Shown piece by piece: positions 27,247-37,854 of a stretch of DNA of 64,000 bases. Positions within the stretch are counted from its first letter, which is position 1. Every line of letters starts with the position of its first letter. This stretch comes from Novosphingobium sp. 9U (GTDB lineage: Bacteria; Pseudomonadota; Alphaproteobacteria; Sphingomonadales; Sphingomonadaceae), in assembly GCF_902506425.1 (NCBI RefSeq), contig NZ_LR732469.1, forward strand, positions 1,243,001 to 1,307,000. The letters are read 5' to 3'. The notes beneath the pieces were generated by a model. That model was given only the letters and a program-made list of their open reading frames with translations, did no database searches and had not been told where the DNA came from. The translations under genes were made by a program, and so were the position numbers.

Positions 27247-28413
27247 TCAGTTCCTGACGAGACTCACCACGGCCTGCGCCGCAATACCCTCGCCTCGCCC
27301 GGTAAAGCCGAGCTTTTCGGTGGTGGTTGCCTTGACGCTCACGGCGCGCTTGTCAACGCCGAGGATCGCCGCCAGCCGCTCCCGCATGGCATCGCGATGC
27401 GGGCCGATCTTGGGCGCCTCGCAGATGATCGTCAGGTCGGCATTGCCGAGCCGATAGCCAGCCGCTGCCACAAGGCCGGCGGCATGAGCCAGGAAGCGAT
27501 CGGACGAGGCGCCGCGCCACTGCGGATCGGACGGTGGGAAGTGCTGGCCGATGTCACCCTCGCCCAGCGCGCCGAGGAGAGCATCGACCAGGGCATGGAT
27601 GGCCACGTCGGCGTCGCTGTGCCCCGACAGGCCCTGATGATGCTCGATCCGCACACCGCACAGCCACAGCGCCTCGCCATCTTCCAGGCGGTGGACGTCA
27701 TAACCCGAGCCGACCCGCAGAGGCGGCGCATCGCCTTCGAAGTCGTTCGCGAAAGTTAGTTTGTGCAGGGCTTCGTCTCCTTCGACCAGCGCGACCGAAA
27801 GGCCGGCGGCTTGTGCGACTTGCGCGTCGTCACCCGCAGTCGTGTCGCCGGCCCAGGCTCGGTGCGCGGCGAGGATGGCGCCGTAGCGGAACGCTTGCGG
27901 CGTCTGGACCCGCCGCAGAGCTTCACGCCGGGCAGGGGCGCCCATCAACTCGCCGTCGGCATGGGCAAGGCTGTCGACGACTGGCAGCACCGGGATCGCG
28001 CCCGGCGTGGCCGCGAGTGCCTGGCGCAGGCGCTCGATGACCTGGGCGGGGAGCTGTGGGCGAGCGGCGTCATGGATCAGCACGTGCTCCGGCGCGTTGC
28101 CGTCCAGCGCTTCGAGGCCGGCGCGAACAGAGTCCTGCCGATGAACGCCGCCCGATATTACCCGCACTTGGTCGCCCACGCCATTCAGCGCCCGAGCAGC
28201 CAGAGCCTCCGCGCCGGCAGGGATCACCACGACAATTGGCTTGACGCCAGCCGCCAGCAGCGCGTCGACCGAATGGCGCACGACCGGCTTGCCTCGCCAG
28301 AGCGCGAACTGCTTAGGCAGGGGCTGCCCGGCACGCAGACCCTGGCCCGCCGCGACGACGATAGCGGCTGCGGATAGGGCGGAAGCGGACGGGAAGGGGC
28401 TGTCCTCAGGCAT
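27247..28413 (-). CDS. ispDF: Bifunctional IspD/IspF (MEP pathway)
   Basis: The 388-residue fusion carries out two steps of non-mevalonate isoprenoid synthesis. The IspD part (about 15-230) has the CTP-binding start [18 protein letters not shown] and the IHDAARP motif. The IspF part (about 232-388) begins GSGYDVHRL and has the zinc site [12 protein letters not shown] and [10 protein letters not shown]. IspDF fusion is common in alphaproteobacteria and may channel flux around IspE. It is divergent from dusB with 76 bases between the starts. Confidence 0.95.
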   Translation of the reverse strand: MPEDSPFPSASALSAAAIVVAAGQGLRAGQPLPKQFALWRGKPVVRHSVDALLAAGVKPIVVVIPAGAEALAARALNGVGDQVRVISGGVHRQDSVRAGLEALDGNAPEHVLIHDAARPQLPAQVIERLRQALAATPGAIPVLPVVDSLAHADGELMGAPARREALRRVQTPQAFRYGAILAAHRAWAGDTTAGDDAQVAQAAGLSVALVEGDEALHKLTFANDFEGDAPPLRVGSGYDVHRLEDGEALWLCGVRIEHHQGLSGHSDADVAIHALVDALLGALGEGDIGQHFPPSDPQWRGASSDRFLAHAAGLVAAAGYRLGNADLTIICEAPKIGPHRDAMRERLAAILGVDKRAVSVKATTTEKLGFTGRGEGIAAQAVVSLVRN

Positions 28414-28460
28414 GGCGAGTGCCGGTAATCACTTGCCCGTCACGGGGCAATCCACTATGC

Positions 28461-28481
28461 GCTGCCTGTTTTTTAGGCAGC
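28461..28481 (+). promoter_or_regulatory. Stem-loop just before the dusB start
   Basis: GCTGCCT (28461-28467) and AGGCAGC (28475-28481) form a perfect stem with loop GTTTTTT, ending 8 bases before the dusB ATG. It occupies the expected ribosome-binding position, so it could control entry of ribosomes to the ntr cluster. Confidence 0.4.
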
Positions 28482-28489
28482 ACTGCACA

Positions 28490-29506
28490 ATGACCGAGCT
28501 TCCCGTCCCTCCCGCTCTCAAGCCGATCCATGTCGGGTCGGTCGAGATCGCGTGCCCGGTGGTCCTGGCGCCGATGACGGGCGTCACCGACCTGCCGTTC
28601 CGCAAGCTGGTCCGTCGTTTCGGCTCGGGGCTGAACGTGACCGAGATGATCGCCAGTCCTGCTGCCATCCGCGAGACGCGCCAGTCGGTGCAAAAGGCGG
28701 CGTGGGACTTGTCCGAAGAGCCGGTCTCGATGCAGCTCGTCGGTTGCGAGCCGGCGCAGATGGCGGAGGCTGCCAAGCTCTCGGCCGATCGCGGCGCGGC
28801 TATCATCGACATCAACATGGGCTGCCCGGTGCGAAAGGTGACCAGCGGCGACGCCGGCTCGGCGCTGATGCGCGATCTCAAGCTGGCTGCGGCGCTGATC
28901 GACGCCTGCGTCAAGGCGGTCGACGTGCCGGTCACCGTCAAGATGCGGATGGGGTGGTGCCACGACAGCCTCAACGCCCCCGAGCTCGCCCGCATCGCCG
29001 AGGATCTCGGCGCCAAGATGATCACCGTGCACGGCCGCACCCGCAACCAGATGTACAAGGGCCAGGCGGACTGGGCTTTCGTCCAGCGCGTCAAGGAGGC
29101 GGTCTCGCTGCCGGTCCTCGTCAACGGCGACATTCTCGGGATTGAGGATGCGGCGACGGCCTTGGCGCAGTCGGGCGCCGATGGCGTGATGATCGGGCGC
29201 GGTGCCTACGGCAAGCCATGGGCGCTCGGGCAGGTGATGCACTGGTGGCGCACCGGCGGGCAGATGGCGTCGCCCAGCATCGGGGCGCAATTCGAGCTGA
29301 TCTGCGAGCACTACCGCGACATGCTCTCGCTCTACGGCACCGACACCGGGGTCAAGATGGCGCGCAAGCATCTGGGCTGGTACACCAAGGGTCTGCCGGG
29401 CTCGGCCGAGATGCGCAACCGGATCAACTTCATCGACGATCCCGATGCGGTGCTGCAAACTCTCGCCGAGTTCTACGCGCCCTGGCGCGAGCGCATGGCC
29501 GCATGA
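28490..29506 (+). CDS. dusB: tRNA-dihydrouridine synthase (DusB/NifR3)
   Basis: The 338-residue FMN enzyme reduces uridine to dihydrouridine in tRNA. Family motifs are present: [26 protein letters not shown] with the catalytic Cys, KMRMGW and [12 protein letters not shown]. This gene was first called nifR3 because it precedes ntrBC in alphaproteobacteria, and it does so here. A perfect stem-loop ends 8 bases upstream of ATG 28490. Confidence 0.95.
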   Translation: MTELPVPPALKPIHVGSVEIACPVVLAPMTGVTDLPFRKLVRRFGSGLNVTEMIASPAAIRETRQSVQKAAWDLSEEPVSMQLVGCEPAQMAEAAKLSADRGAAIIDINMGCPVRKVTSGDAGSALMRDLKLAAALIDACVKAVDVPVTVKMRMGWCHDSLNAPELARIAEDLGAKMITVHGRTRNQMYKGQADWAFVQRVKEAVSLPVLVNGDILGIEDAATALAQSGADGVMIGRGAYGKPWALGQVMHWWRTGGQMASPSIGAQFELICEHYRDMLSLYGTDTGVKMARKHLGWYTKGLPGSAEMRNRINFIDDPDAVLQTLAEFYAPWRERMAA

Positions 29507-29530
29507 GCTTGCGGGCATGAGAATCAAGGG

Positions 29531-30658
29531 ATGAGCTTGGGCACGCGCGCCGCTCTGCCCGAAGCGCATCGCCAGCTGGCGAGCCTGCCGCACGCCGTGC
29601 TGCTGCTCGAGCCCGGACAGACGATCGCGTCGGCCAATCCAGCGGCCGAGCAGTTCCTGGGGCAGAGCTTGCGACGGCTTGCCGGGCGGCGGCTCGACAG
29701 CGTGCTGACACTGGCCGATCCGCGCCTGGTCGAGCGGATCGACGATGTCGAAACGCCGGTTTCCGCCCGCGAAATTGTCGTCGGCATCAAGGATCGCGGA
29801 ACCCGCCGGATCGACATCAACGCCGCGCCGGTGCTCGACTGGCCGGGCTGGCAGCTGCTAACGATACACGACAACACGCCGACGGACGCCTTCGGAGCAG
29901 ACTCGGGCGGGCCCGACAATGCCTCGCTGCGCGGACCCGAGATCATGGCGCACGAGATCAAGAACCCGCTTGCTGGCATCCGCGGCGCAGCCCAGCTGCT
30001 CGCCCGCAACGTCGACGACCGCGGGCGCGCGCTGACCGAGCTGATCACCTCCGAAGTCGATCGCATCGCCACCCTGATCGACCGCATGCAGCGCCTCAGC
30101 CGCAAGACGGCGCCGGAGGTGGAGGCGTGCAACCTGCACGAGGCCGCGCGCCGCGCCATCGACGTGCTGCTGGCGGGCGACTTGGTCGGCAAGGGTCCGC
30201 GCGTGGAGGAGGAGTTCGATCCCTCGCTGCCGGCCGTGCTGGGCAGCCCCGATGCGCTGGTCCAGGTGATGATCAACCTGCTGTCCAATGCGCGAGAAGC
30301 CTGCGCGCAGGGCGACAGCGGCCGCGTGGTGATCCGCACTCGCTTTGCGAGCGGGCTGCAGCTTCACGCCACCGACTCCGGCCGCTCGGTGCGCCTGCCG
30401 ATCGAGCTGCGCGTCAGCGACAATGGCTCCGGCGTGCCGCCATCGATGCGCGAGCACATCTTCGAACCGTTCGTCACCACCAAGAAGTCCGGGCAGGGGC
30501 TCGGCCTGCCGCTCGTGCGCAAGCTGGTGCGCGACATGAACGGCCGGATCAGCCACGAGCGCGACGAGACCAGCGGCTGGACGCATTTCCGCGTACACCT
30601 GCCGCTCGCGCGGGAGATCAAGGCGCGCAGCGCACCCCGCAAAAAGGTCAGCGCATGA
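29531..30658 (+). CDS. ntrB: Nitrogen-regulation histidine kinase NtrB
   Basis: The 375-residue cytosolic kinase has a PAS domain (about 14-110), a dimerisation box [18 protein letters not shown] with the phospho-acceptor His, and an ATPase domain with NLLSNAREACAQ, DNGSGVPP and GLGLPLVRK. It phosphorylates or dephosphorylates NtrC under control of PII protein (nitrogen status). The stop overlaps the ntrC ATG by 4 bases. Confidence 0.95.
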   Translation: MSLGTRAALPEAHRQLASLPHAVLLLEPGQTIASANPAAEQFLGQSLRRLAGRRLDSVLTLADPRLVERIDDVETPVSAREIVVGIKDRGTRRIDINAAPVLDWPGWQLLTIHDNTPTDAFGADSGGPDNASLRGPEIMAHEIKNPLAGIRGAAQLLARNVDDRGRALTELITSEVDRIATLIDRMQRLSRKTAPEVEACNLHEAARRAIDVLLAGDLVGKGPRVEEEFDPSLPAVLGSPDALVQVMINLLSNAREACAQGDSGRVVIRTRFASGLQLHATDSGRSVRLPIELRVSDNGSGVPPSMREHIFEPFVTTKKSGQGLGLPLVRKLVRDMNGRISHERDETSGWTHFRVHLPLAREIKARSAPRKKVSA

Positions 30659-32070
30659 GCGTCCTGCTGGTCGAGGACGATGCATCGATCGCGATGGTCA
30701 TTACCGCCGCGCTCGAGGCCGAGGGATTCGGCGTCACCCATTGCGAGACTATCGCCGAGCGTGACCGCCTGCTGGCGGAGCGGCCCTTCGCGGCCTTGGT
30801 GACCGACGTCATGCTCCCTGACGGCGACGGCATCGATACGCTCGCCCACGTTCACAGCCGTTTCGCGAAGATGCCGATCGTCATCCTGTCGGCGCAAAAC
30901 ACGCTCGATACGGCGGTCCGAGCGACAGACACGGGTGCGTTCGAGTACTTCCCAAAGCCGTTCGACATCGACGAGCTGGCCCGCACGGTACGCCAGGCGG
31001 TGGGCGCGAACGCATCGGCCGCGAAGCCGGGCGAGGAGCCGGCCGGCGAGGGGCTGCCGCTGGTCGGGCGCAGCGCCGCTATGCAGGCGGTCTACCGCAT
31101 GATTACGCGCGTGCTGCGCAACGACCTGACCGTGCTCATCTTAGGGGAATCGGGCACCGGCAAGGAGCTGGTGGCTGAGGCGATCCACCAGCTTGGGCAC
31201 CGCCGCACCGGGCCGTTCGTCGCGGTCAACACCGCCGCCATCCCCGCCGAGCTGATCGAGAGCGAACTGTTCGGACACGAGAAGGGCGCCTTCACCGGCG
31301 CGGTGGCGCGCAATATCGGCAAGTTCGAGCAGGCGGCCGGCGGCACGCTGTTCCTGGACGAGATCGGCGACATGCCAATGCAAGCGCAAACGCGGCTGCT
31401 CCGCGCGCTGCAATCGGGCACGATCCGCCGGGTGGGCGGGCGCGACGAGGTCCGACTGGACACGCGCATCGTCGCCGCCACCAACAAGGACCTGGAGCCG
31501 ATGATCGCCGCGGGCTTGTTCCGCGAGGATCTCTATTATCGCCTCAACGTCGTCCCGATCAACATGCCGCCACTACGCGAGCGTCGGGACGATATCGAGG
31601 CGCTGGCCCGTCACTTCCTGCAAGTGGCCGCGTCTGAAGGCTTGCCGCGCCGCAGACTGACGCCGCAGGCCGGCGCGCTTCTGAGCCGTCAGTCGTGGCG
31701 CGGCAATGTGCGCGAGCTGAAAAACTTCATCTTCCGACTTGCGCTGCTGGCACGCGAGGAAATCATCGACGTCGACGCACTCGCGCCACTGTTGCCGATA
31801 GACCAGCAAGGCGATCCCCAAGCGGGGGAGCAGGCACCCGACCTGGACGCCGCCGTCCGGCACTGGCTCACCGCCGAGCAACCGGTGGCCGGGTCGATCT
31901 ACGAAACCGCGCTGGCAGCCTTCGAACGCCCGCTCTTCGCCACGATCCTGCGGGAAACAGGTGGAAATCAGCTGCGGGCCGCGCAGGCGCTGGGCATCAA
32001 TCGCAACACGCTACGCAAGCGCCTCGGCGACCTCGGTCTCGATCCGGAACACTTCGCTCGTCGGATCTGA
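30655..32070 (+). CDS. ntrC: Nitrogen-regulation response regulator NtrC
   Basis: The 471-residue sigma-54 activator has a receiver domain (phospho-Asp in [11 protein letters not shown]) and an AAA+ domain with Walker A GESGTGKE, the intact sigma-54 contact loop GAFTGA and Walker [14 protein letters not shown] Fis-type helix-turn-helix ends the protein ([18 protein letters not shown]). It activates nitrogen-assimilation genes when phosphorylated by NtrB. ATG 30655 overlaps the ntrB stop. Confidence 0.96.
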   Translation: MSVLLVEDDASIAMVITAALEAEGFGVTHCETIAERDRLLAERPFAALVTDVMLPDGDGIDTLAHVHSRFAKMPIVILSAQNTLDTAVRATDTGAFEYFPKPFDIDELARTVRQAVGANASAAKPGEEPAGEGLPLVGRSAAMQAVYRMITRVLRNDLTVLILGESGTGKELVAEAIHQLGHRRTGPFVAVNTAAIPAELIESELFGHEKGAFTGAVARNIGKFEQAAGGTLFLDEIGDMPMQAQTRLLRALQSGTIRRVGGRDEVRLDTRIVAATNKDLEPMIAAGLFREDLYYRLNVVPINMPPLRERRDDIEALARHFLQVAASEGLPRRRLTPQAGALLSRQSWRGNVRELKNFIFRLALLAREEIIDVDALAPLLPIDQQGDPQAGEQAPDLDAAVRHWLTAEQPVAGSIYETALAAFERPLFATILRETGGNQLRAAQALGINRNTLRKRLGDLGLDPEHFARRI

Positions 32071-32130
32071 TCGGCTGCTCGTGGATTTACTCTTGCGCAA
32101 AAGCCACAGTGCTGTTGTGGTAATGCAACG

Positions 32131-34389
32131 ATGAGCGACGCCCACCATCCCCGACGCACGTGGCCGCGATGGTGGCGGCGCATGCAGCTTGCGGCGCGCC
32201 GAGCCAACTTCTTCGGCATCGTCACCGTCGTTGCGATCGTCGCCTTCGTGATCATGACGAGCGTCACGTTCGTGGCGCTGTTCCGCAACGCCAGCAATGG
32301 CGAGTTCCTGTCGTCCAACATGACCGCAACGCTGCTGGTCGGCACGCTGGTGCCGGCACTGGCCATCCTGGTCCTGCTCGGCCGCTGGATGGCGCTGCGG
32401 AGGGCGGCGCAGACGATCGGCGGCAATGGGCGCATGCACGTGCGGCTCGTCTTCATCTTCTCGATCATCGCCGCGGTGCCGACGCTGCTGGTCGTCATCT
32501 TCGCCTCGTACCTCTTCCAGTCGGGCGTCGAATTCTGGTTCTCGGACAACTCGCGCGGACTGCTGGAGAACGCGAATAAGCTGGCCCGCGGCTACTACGA
32601 GCAAGCCCAGCGGGATGTCAGCCAGGAGTCGTTGGCGATGGCGAGCGACTTGCGGGGCTACCTCGGCCAGGAGTCGATCGGCTCGGCCGAGTTCCCGGAG
32701 TTCCTGGCGTTCCAGGTCCGCAATCGGCGACTGGACGAGTCCGCGATCCTGCAGAAGGGTCCTAATGGCCAGCTCGTCACTCCGGCGATCGTCAATCCAA
32801 CCGGTGAGAACGCGGCGGCGGCCGTCGTACAGCCGGGCATGATCCGCCGCATCGACGCCGGTGAGCCGTTCGTGGTCGAGGCGAACGCCAACCGGATCGT
32901 CGCGCTCACCCCAATAGATCGCGCCTCGGGCGTGTACCTCTACACCTCGCGCAGTTCGGACTTGCTGGCCTTCAGCCAGGGCCAGCGCGCCGAGAACATC
33001 GTGCGCGGCTATGAAATGCTGACGAGCCGCGCGCGCCTCTACCAACTGCGCTTCAATGTTGCCCTGTTCATCGCCGCGCTGGCGCTTGTCGGCCTGTCCG
33101 TCTGGCTGGCGCTGCGGTTCGCCGACCGCCAGGTGAAGCCGCTGTACGAACTCGTCGATGCGGCGCGCCGGGTCGGCAGCGGCAACTTCGCTTTGCGGGT
33201 GGAAGGCCGCACGGGTGCGGATGAGATGGGGCTGCTCAACCGCGCGTTCAATCGCATGACCGCGCAGATCGAGAAGCAGACGCAAGCTCTGGTCGGTGCC
33301 AACGAGCAGATGCAGGAGCGCCGGGCCTTCATAGAAGCGGTGCTGGAGTCCGTGACATCCGGCATCATCTCGGTCGACGCGGCCGGGGCCGTCCTGCTGA
33401 TGAACAGCACGGCACAAAAGCTCCTGCTCGACCGGGCCGTGCCCGGACCGCTCGGCGTGCCGCTGGCAGAGATCGCGCCGCAAATGGCCGCGCTGGTCTC
33501 CAGCGGCAAACCGGGCGGGGTCGTCCAGTACAACAACAAGGGCGGCGAACTGCTGACCCTGGCCGTCAAGATCGCGCGCGATGCGACGGGCTATGTCATC
33601 ACCTTTGAAGACATCACTCGTCAGCTGCTAGACCAGCGGCAGGCGGCTTGGTCGGACGTCGCGCGGCGCATTGCGCACGAGATCAAGAACCCGCTGACGC
33701 CGATCCAGCTCGCCACCGAACGGCTCAGCCGCCGCTATCGCAAGCAGATCAGCGAGGACCCGGAGCTGTTCGAGGATCTGACCCGTACGATCATCCGGCA
33801 GGTGGGCGACTTGCGCAAGATGGTGGACGAATTCTCATCCTTCGCACGCCTGCCCAAGCCGATCTTCCGCCCTGAAGATCCCGCAGCGCTAACGCGTCAG
33901 GCCCTGTTTCTCCAGGAAGTCGCGCGCACTGACATTACCTTCGAGTACGAAGCGCAGGGCGACGTGCCGATGATCGACTGCGATCGCCATCAGTACGGCC
34001 AGGCGATGACCAACGTTCTCAAAAACGCCGTCGAAGCCATTGATGCGAAAGCCAAGGAGGCTGCGGCGGCTGCTGACGATGTCCACTATGCAGGCCGCAT
34101 CAACGTCCAGCTGGAAGTGCTCAGCGCCGCCGTCCTCGTGCGGATCACCGACAACGGCATCGGCCTGCCGCAGGACCGCGATCGCATCATCGAGCCTTAT
34201 GTCACCACGCGTGAGAAGGGCACCGGCCTCGGCCTCGCGATCGTCAACAAGATCGTCGAGGAGCACGGCGGCGAGATGACGTTCACGCCCGCGCAAGGCG
34301 GAGGAACCACAGTGACGATGCGCTTCGCCGTCGATCCGCTCGCGCCCGGTTCTTCGGAGCCGGGTCGCAGCTCCGAAGCGGCCGAATGA
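32131..34389 (+). CDS. ntrY: Membrane sensor kinase NtrY
   Basis: The 752-residue inner-membrane kinase has hydrophobic segments near 27-52, 66-88, 108-131 and 306-330, with a large periplasmic part between the last two. A HAMP (about 332-385) and PAS (about 400-510) follow, then the His box [17 protein letters not shown] and an ATPase domain ending DNGIGLPQ and GTGLGLAIV. NtrY is the partner of NtrX and responds to nitrogen and redox conditions in other alphaproteobacteria. It is 60 bases downstream of ntrC. Confidence 0.95.
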   Translation: MSDAHHPRRTWPRWWRRMQLAARRANFFGIVTVVAIVAFVIMTSVTFVALFRNASNGEFLSSNMTATLLVGTLVPALAILVLLGRWMALRRAAQTIGGNGRMHVRLVFIFSIIAAVPTLLVVIFASYLFQSGVEFWFSDNSRGLLENANKLARGYYEQAQRDVSQESLAMASDLRGYLGQESIGSAEFPEFLAFQVRNRRLDESAILQKGPNGQLVTPAIVNPTGENAAAAVVQPGMIRRIDAGEPFVVEANANRIVALTPIDRASGVYLYTSRSSDLLAFSQGQRAENIVRGYEMLTSRARLYQLRFNVALFIAALALVGLSVWLALRFADRQVKPLYELVDAARRVGSGNFALRVEGRTGADEMGLLNRAFNRMTAQIEKQTQALVGANEQMQERRAFIEAVLESVTSGIISVDAAGAVLLMNSTAQKLLLDRAVPGPLGVPLAEIAPQMAALVSSGKPGGVVQYNNKGGELLTLAVKIARDATGYVITFEDITRQLLDQRQAAWSDVARRIAHEIKNPLTPIQLATERLSRRYRKQISEDPELFEDLTRTIIRQVGDLRKMVDEFSSFARLPKPIFRPEDPAALTRQALFLQEVARTDITFEYEAQGDVPMIDCDRHQYGQAMTNVLKNAVEAIDAKAKEAAAAADDVHYAGRINVQLEVLSAAVLVRITDNGIGLPQDRDRIIEPYVTTREKGTGLGLAIVNKIVEEHGGEMTFTPAQGGGTTVTMRFAVDPLAPGSSEPGRSSEAAE

Positions 34390-34411
34390 TTAGCAGGATG
34401 ATGTAAACACG

Positions 34412-35806
34412 ATGCCAATCGAAATCCTGATCGTAGATGACGAGCGCGACATCCGCGAACTCGTGGCCGGCGTCCTCAGCGACGAAGGCTTCGAGTGCCG
34501 CACCGCTGGCGACAGCGAGAGTGCGCTCTCCGCGCTCGATGCGCGGCGGCCCTCGCTGGTGCTGCTCGATGTTTGGCTGCACGGCAGCGCGATGGACGGG
34601 CTCGAAGTGCTCGACGCCATCAAGGCGCGGGAGCCCGAGCTGCCGGTGATAATCTTCTCCGGTCACGGCAACATCGACACTGCGGTGGCCGCGATCAGCC
34701 GCGGCGCGGTCGACTTCATCGAAAAGCCGTTTGAGGCGGAAAAGCTGATCCACCTCGTCACCCGTGCGACCGAAACCGAGCGGCTGCGGCGCGAGAACGC
34801 GCAGCTCCGCCATGACTTCTCGAACGCCGAGGAATTCACCGGCAATAGCAGCGCCATCAACCAGGTGCGCGCGACGCTCAAGCGCGTGGCGAACACTGGC
34901 AGTCGCCTGCTGATCACCGGTCCGGCAGGCGTGGGCAAGGAAGTGGCTGCACGGCTGTTGCACTCCTGGAGCCCGCGTGCCGGCAGCGCCTTCGTCTGCG
35001 TCAACTCGGCCCGGATCACCCCCGAGAGGTTCGAGCAGGAGCTGTTCGGCGAGGAACTCGACGGCAGCCTGCTGCGTGCGGGCCTGCTGGAGATGGCCGA
35101 CGGCGGCACGCTCTACTTCGACGAGATAGCCGACATGCCGCTCTCCACCCAGGCACGGATCCTGCGCGTGCTGACCGACCAGGCCTTCGTGCGCGTGGGC
35201 GGCACCCGGCAGATCCGCGTCGACGTACGCGTGGTCTCCTCCAGCTCGCGCGATCTGGAGAAGGAGATCGCCGAACGCCGCTTCCGCGAGGACCTTTTCT
35301 ACCGCCTCAACGTGGTTCCGGTCATCGTGCCCGCGCTGCGCGACCGGCGCGAGGACATCCCGCCGCTGGTCGACCATTTCTTCACCCGCTTCGCTAGCGA
35401 CCAAGGCGTGGAAGCGCCCGAGATCGGGGTCGATGCCATGGCCGCGCTGCAGGCTTACGAGTGGCCCGGCAACGTGCGCCAGCTACGCAACGTGGTCGAG
35501 CGTACGGTGATCATGACCCCGCGCGACAGGCTTGGGCGGATCGAGGCGGACATGCTCCCGCCGGAGATCTTCAACAGCCGCGGGGAAGGGGACTCGCGCG
35601 TCTCAGTGATGATGAGCGCGCCTTTGCGCGAGGCGCGCGAGAGCTTCGAGCGCGAGTACCTGCGCGTGCAGATCCGCCGCTTCTCCGGCAATATCTCGCG
35701 CACGGCCTCGTTCATCGGCATGGAAAGATCGGCGCTGCATCGCAAGTTGAAGCTGCTCGGCATGTCGGACCGGCGCGATGGTGAGCTAGAAGGCGAGGAG
35801 GGCTAA
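34412..35806 (+). CDS. ntrX: Response regulator NtrX, lacking the GAFTGA loop
   Basis: The 464-residue regulator has a receiver (phospho-Asp in [13 protein letters not shown]), an AAA+ domain and a C-terminal helix-turn-helix ([21 protein letters not shown]). The Walker A reads GPAGVGKE. Where NtrC has [15 protein letters not shown], this protein has [17 protein letters not shown]; the GAFTGA loop needed to contact sigma-54 is missing. It therefore probably does not activate sigma-54 promoters, as noted for some alphaproteobacterial NtrX proteins. It is part of the ntr cluster and precedes hfq. Confidence 0.94.
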   Translation: MPIEILIVDDERDIRELVAGVLSDEGFECRTAGDSESALSALDARRPSLVLLDVWLHGSAMDGLEVLDAIKAREPELPVIIFSGHGNIDTAVAAISRGAVDFIEKPFEAEKLIHLVTRATETERLRRENAQLRHDFSNAEEFTGNSSAINQVRATLKRVANTGSRLLITGPAGVGKEVAARLLHSWSPRAGSAFVCVNSARITPERFEQELFGEELDGSLLRAGLLEMADGGTLYFDEIADMPLSTQARILRVLTDQAFVRVGGTRQIRVDVRVVSSSSRDLEKEIAERRFREDLFYRLNVVPVIVPALRDRREDIPPLVDHFFTRFASDQGVEAPEIGVDAMAALQAYEWPGNVRQLRNVVERTVIMTPRDRLGRIEADMLPPEIFNSRGEGDSRVSVMMSAPLREARESFEREYLRVQIRRFSGNISRTASFIGMERSALHRKLKLLGMSDRRDGELEGEEG

Positions 35807-35832
35807 CCACCTCCGCGCCGATTTTGGCGTTT

Positions 35833-35850
35833 ACTGCGGTGCAGCAAAAC
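35833..35850. promoter_or_regulatory. TGCAGC(A/G)AAAC motif, copy 3, before hfq
   Basis: ACTGCGGTGCAGCAAAAC includes an exact CTGC-N3-GCAG palindrome (35834-35844). It lies 85 bases before the hfq ATG, in the 128-base gap after ntrX, where an hfq promoter would be expected. Confidence 0.4.
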
Positions 35851-35934
35851 ACTAAACTGAGTCTCGAATGTCGGCCTCGTATGCGGCCAGATCGCGGCTG
35901 GCTTTGCCGGTCGCCAACAAACAGGAGACTCAAC

Positions 35935-36489
35935 ATGAGCGGTCGTACTCTCTCGGCTCGCCCCAAACCTGCCGCCGAGCCTGAGCCCGAGACTGCACCC
36001 GCACCGGCCGGTGCGAAGGGGCAGAACCTTCAGGACCAGTTCCTCAACCTGTTGCGCAAGAACAAGACGCCGGTGACCATGTTCCTCGTCAAGGGCGTGA
36101 AGCTGCAGGGCATCGTGACCTGGTTCGACAACTTCTCGATCCTGCTGCGCCGCGACGGCCAGTCGCAGCTCGTCTACAAGCACGCGATCTCCACGATCAT
36201 GCCCAGCACGCCGGTGGATGCGCGCCAGTTCGGCGGCTCGGCGGACGGCAGCAAGAAGGTGCGCCTGTTGCAGGACGTGTTCCTGTCCAGCGTGCGCAGC
36301 GCCGGCGTGCAGGTCACCATGTTCCTGGTCAACGGCGTCATGCTGCAGGGCCGCATCGCTGCGTACGATCTTTTCTGCATGCTGCTGGAACGTGAAGGCT
36401 ACGTGCAGCTTGCTTACAAGCATGCCGTTTCGACGATCCAACCGGTGACCCCGGTCGATCTCCAGTCACACGAAGAGGACGAGGACTGA
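35935..36489 (+). CDS. hfq: RNA chaperone Hfq with two tandem Sm domains
   Basis: The 184-residue protein contains two Hfq domains. Domain 1 (about 31-92) is canonical: [25 protein letters not shown] and [10 protein letters not shown]. Domain 2 (about 109-172) is a diverged copy: [26 protein letters not shown] and [10 protein letters not shown]. Both keep the proximal-face Tyr-Lys-His and the Gln of the LQD motif. Basic rim residues (R41, K42, K44) are mostly lost in domain 2. A typical Hfq is about 70-100 residues and forms hexamers; this one could form a trimer with six Sm units. Pro/Glu-rich N-terminal tail (1-28) and acidic C-terminus. ATG 35935 follows AGGAG. It links sRNA regulation to the ntr cluster. 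Confidence 0.95.
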   Translation: MSGRTLSARPKPAAEPEPETAPAPAGAKGQNLQDQFLNLLRKNKTPVTMFLVKGVKLQGIVTWFDNFSILLRRDGQSQLVYKHAISTIMPSTPVDARQFGGSADGSKKVRLLQDVFLSSVRSAGVQVTMFLVNGVMLQGRIAAYDLFCMLLEREGYVQLAYKHAVSTIQPVTPVDLQSHEEDED

Positions 36490-36531
36490 TAGCGGGGGCG
36501 CCAAGCCCTCGCATTCCACTCGCAAGAACAT

Positions 36532-37854
36532 TTGAACGAAGAAGAACTCAAGGGAGAGGTAACGCGCGGTGCGCGGGCCTTGGTCGTCTACCCGCAGATG
36601 CGGGCCAACCGCGACCAGGACGCCGACGCGCGCCTCGAGGAAGGAAAGGGGCTGGCGCTCGCCATCGGGCTCAAGATCGCCGACGCTTTCACCATCCCCA
36701 TCCGCGAACCTCGTGCGGCGACGCTGTTCGGTGAGGGCCAGATCCAGAACATCGGCACGACTTGCGAGCAGTCCGAAGCGGAGCTGGTCATCGTCGACGG
36801 CTCGCTCACCGCGATCCAGCAGCGCAACCTGGAAGAGAAGCTCAAGCGCAAGGTCATCGACAGGACCGGACTGATCCTGGAGATTTTCGGCGAGCGCGCA
36901 GCTACGGCCGAGGGTCGCCTGCAGGTCGAACTCGCTCATCTCGACTATCAGGCGGGTCGATTGGTTCGCAGCTGGACCCACCTTGAACGCCAGCGCGGCG
37001 GCTTCGGCTTCCTCGGCGGTCCCGGTGAGACGCAGATCGAAGCCGACCGCCGCCTCATTCGCGATCGGATGGCACGCATCCGGCGTGAGCTGGAGCAGGT
37101 GCGCCGCACCCGCGGGTTGCACCGCGATCGTCGCGAGAAGGCGCCTTGGCCGGTCGTCGCGCTTGTCGGGTATACCAACGCCGGCAAGTCGACGCTGTTC
37201 AACCGCCTGACCGGCGCCGGCGTCATGGCCGAGGACCTGCTGTTCGCAACGCTGGACCCGACCATGCGCGCGATCCGCTTGCCGGGTGTCGAAAAGGCGA
37301 TCCTGTCCGACACCGTGGGCTTCATCTCCGACCTGCCGACACAGCTCGTCGCGGCGTTCCGCGCGACGCTGGAGGAAGTCACCGCGGCCGACCTCATCCT
37401 CCACGTACGCGACATCGCCAATCCCGAAACCGAAGCGCAGAAGCGGCAGGTTCTCGATGTACTTCGCGACCTTGGCGTCGTGGCGGAGGAGGGGGAGGAA
37501 GCGCCGATCCCGATCCTGGAGGTCTGGAACAAGTGGGACTTGCTGCCCGCAGAGGACGCCCAGGAATTACGCAGCTTCGTCGATGAGCGTGGCGAGGAGG
37601 GCGTGATCCCAATCTCAGCGCTGACCGGCGAGGGTTGCGAGGACCTTCTCGCCATCGTCGGTCACCGGCTGACCGCCGAAGCCAAGCTCTACACCTTCGT
37701 GGTGCCGGCCGAAGACGGCGAGCGGCTCGCCTTTCTGCATGCGCGGGGCGAGGTGGTGTCCGAGGAAGTGCAGGACGGCGGCGAAGAGGGGCCCAGCTTG
37801 CGCCTACAAGTGCGCCTCAGCAAGCGTGAACTAGGACGCTTCACCGCGCTCTGA
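36532..37854 (+). CDS. hflX: GTPase HflX
   Basis: The 440-residue ribosome-associated GTPase splits stalled or hibernating ribosomes under stress. The HflX N-terminal domain (about 1-175) includes GGPGETQIEADRR. The G domain has GYTNAGKST (G1), DTVGFI (G3) and NKWD (G4). The start is TTG 36532, the only suitable codon in the 42-base gap after hfq. hfq-hflX adjacency is conserved in proteobacteria. The 3' end overlaps mazG by 24 bases on the opposite strand. Confidence 0.95.
   Translation: MNEEELKGEVTRGARALVVYPQMRANRDQDADARLEEGKGLALAIGLKIADAFTIPIREPRAATLFGEGQIQNIGTTCEQSEAELVIVDGSLTAIQQRNLEEKLKRKVIDRTGLILEIFGERAATAEGRLQVELAHLDYQAGRLVRSWTHLERQRGGFGFLGGPGETQIEADRRLIRDRMARIRRELEQVRRTRGLHRDRREKAPWPVVALVGYTNAGKSTLFNRLTGAGVMAEDLLFATLDPTMRAIRLPGVEKAILSDTVGFISDLPTQLVAAFRATLEEVTAADLILHVRDIANPETEAQKRQVLDVLRDLGVVAEEGEEAPIPILEVWNKWDLLPAEDAQELRSFVDERGEEGVIPISALTGEGCEDLLAIVGHRLTAEAKLYTFVVPAEDGERLAFLHARGEVVSEEVQDGGEEGPSLRLQVRLSKRELGRFTAL

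Noticed and set aside
28414..28489. A sigma-54 promoter before dusB-ntrBC
   Set aside because: No TGGCAC-N5-TTGC-like pair was found in the short divergent region.
35824..35934. Upstream in-frame extension of hfq by 37 codons
   Set aside because: ATG 35935 has AGGAG before it and starts the usual N-terminus; the extension would cross the promoter and motif region.
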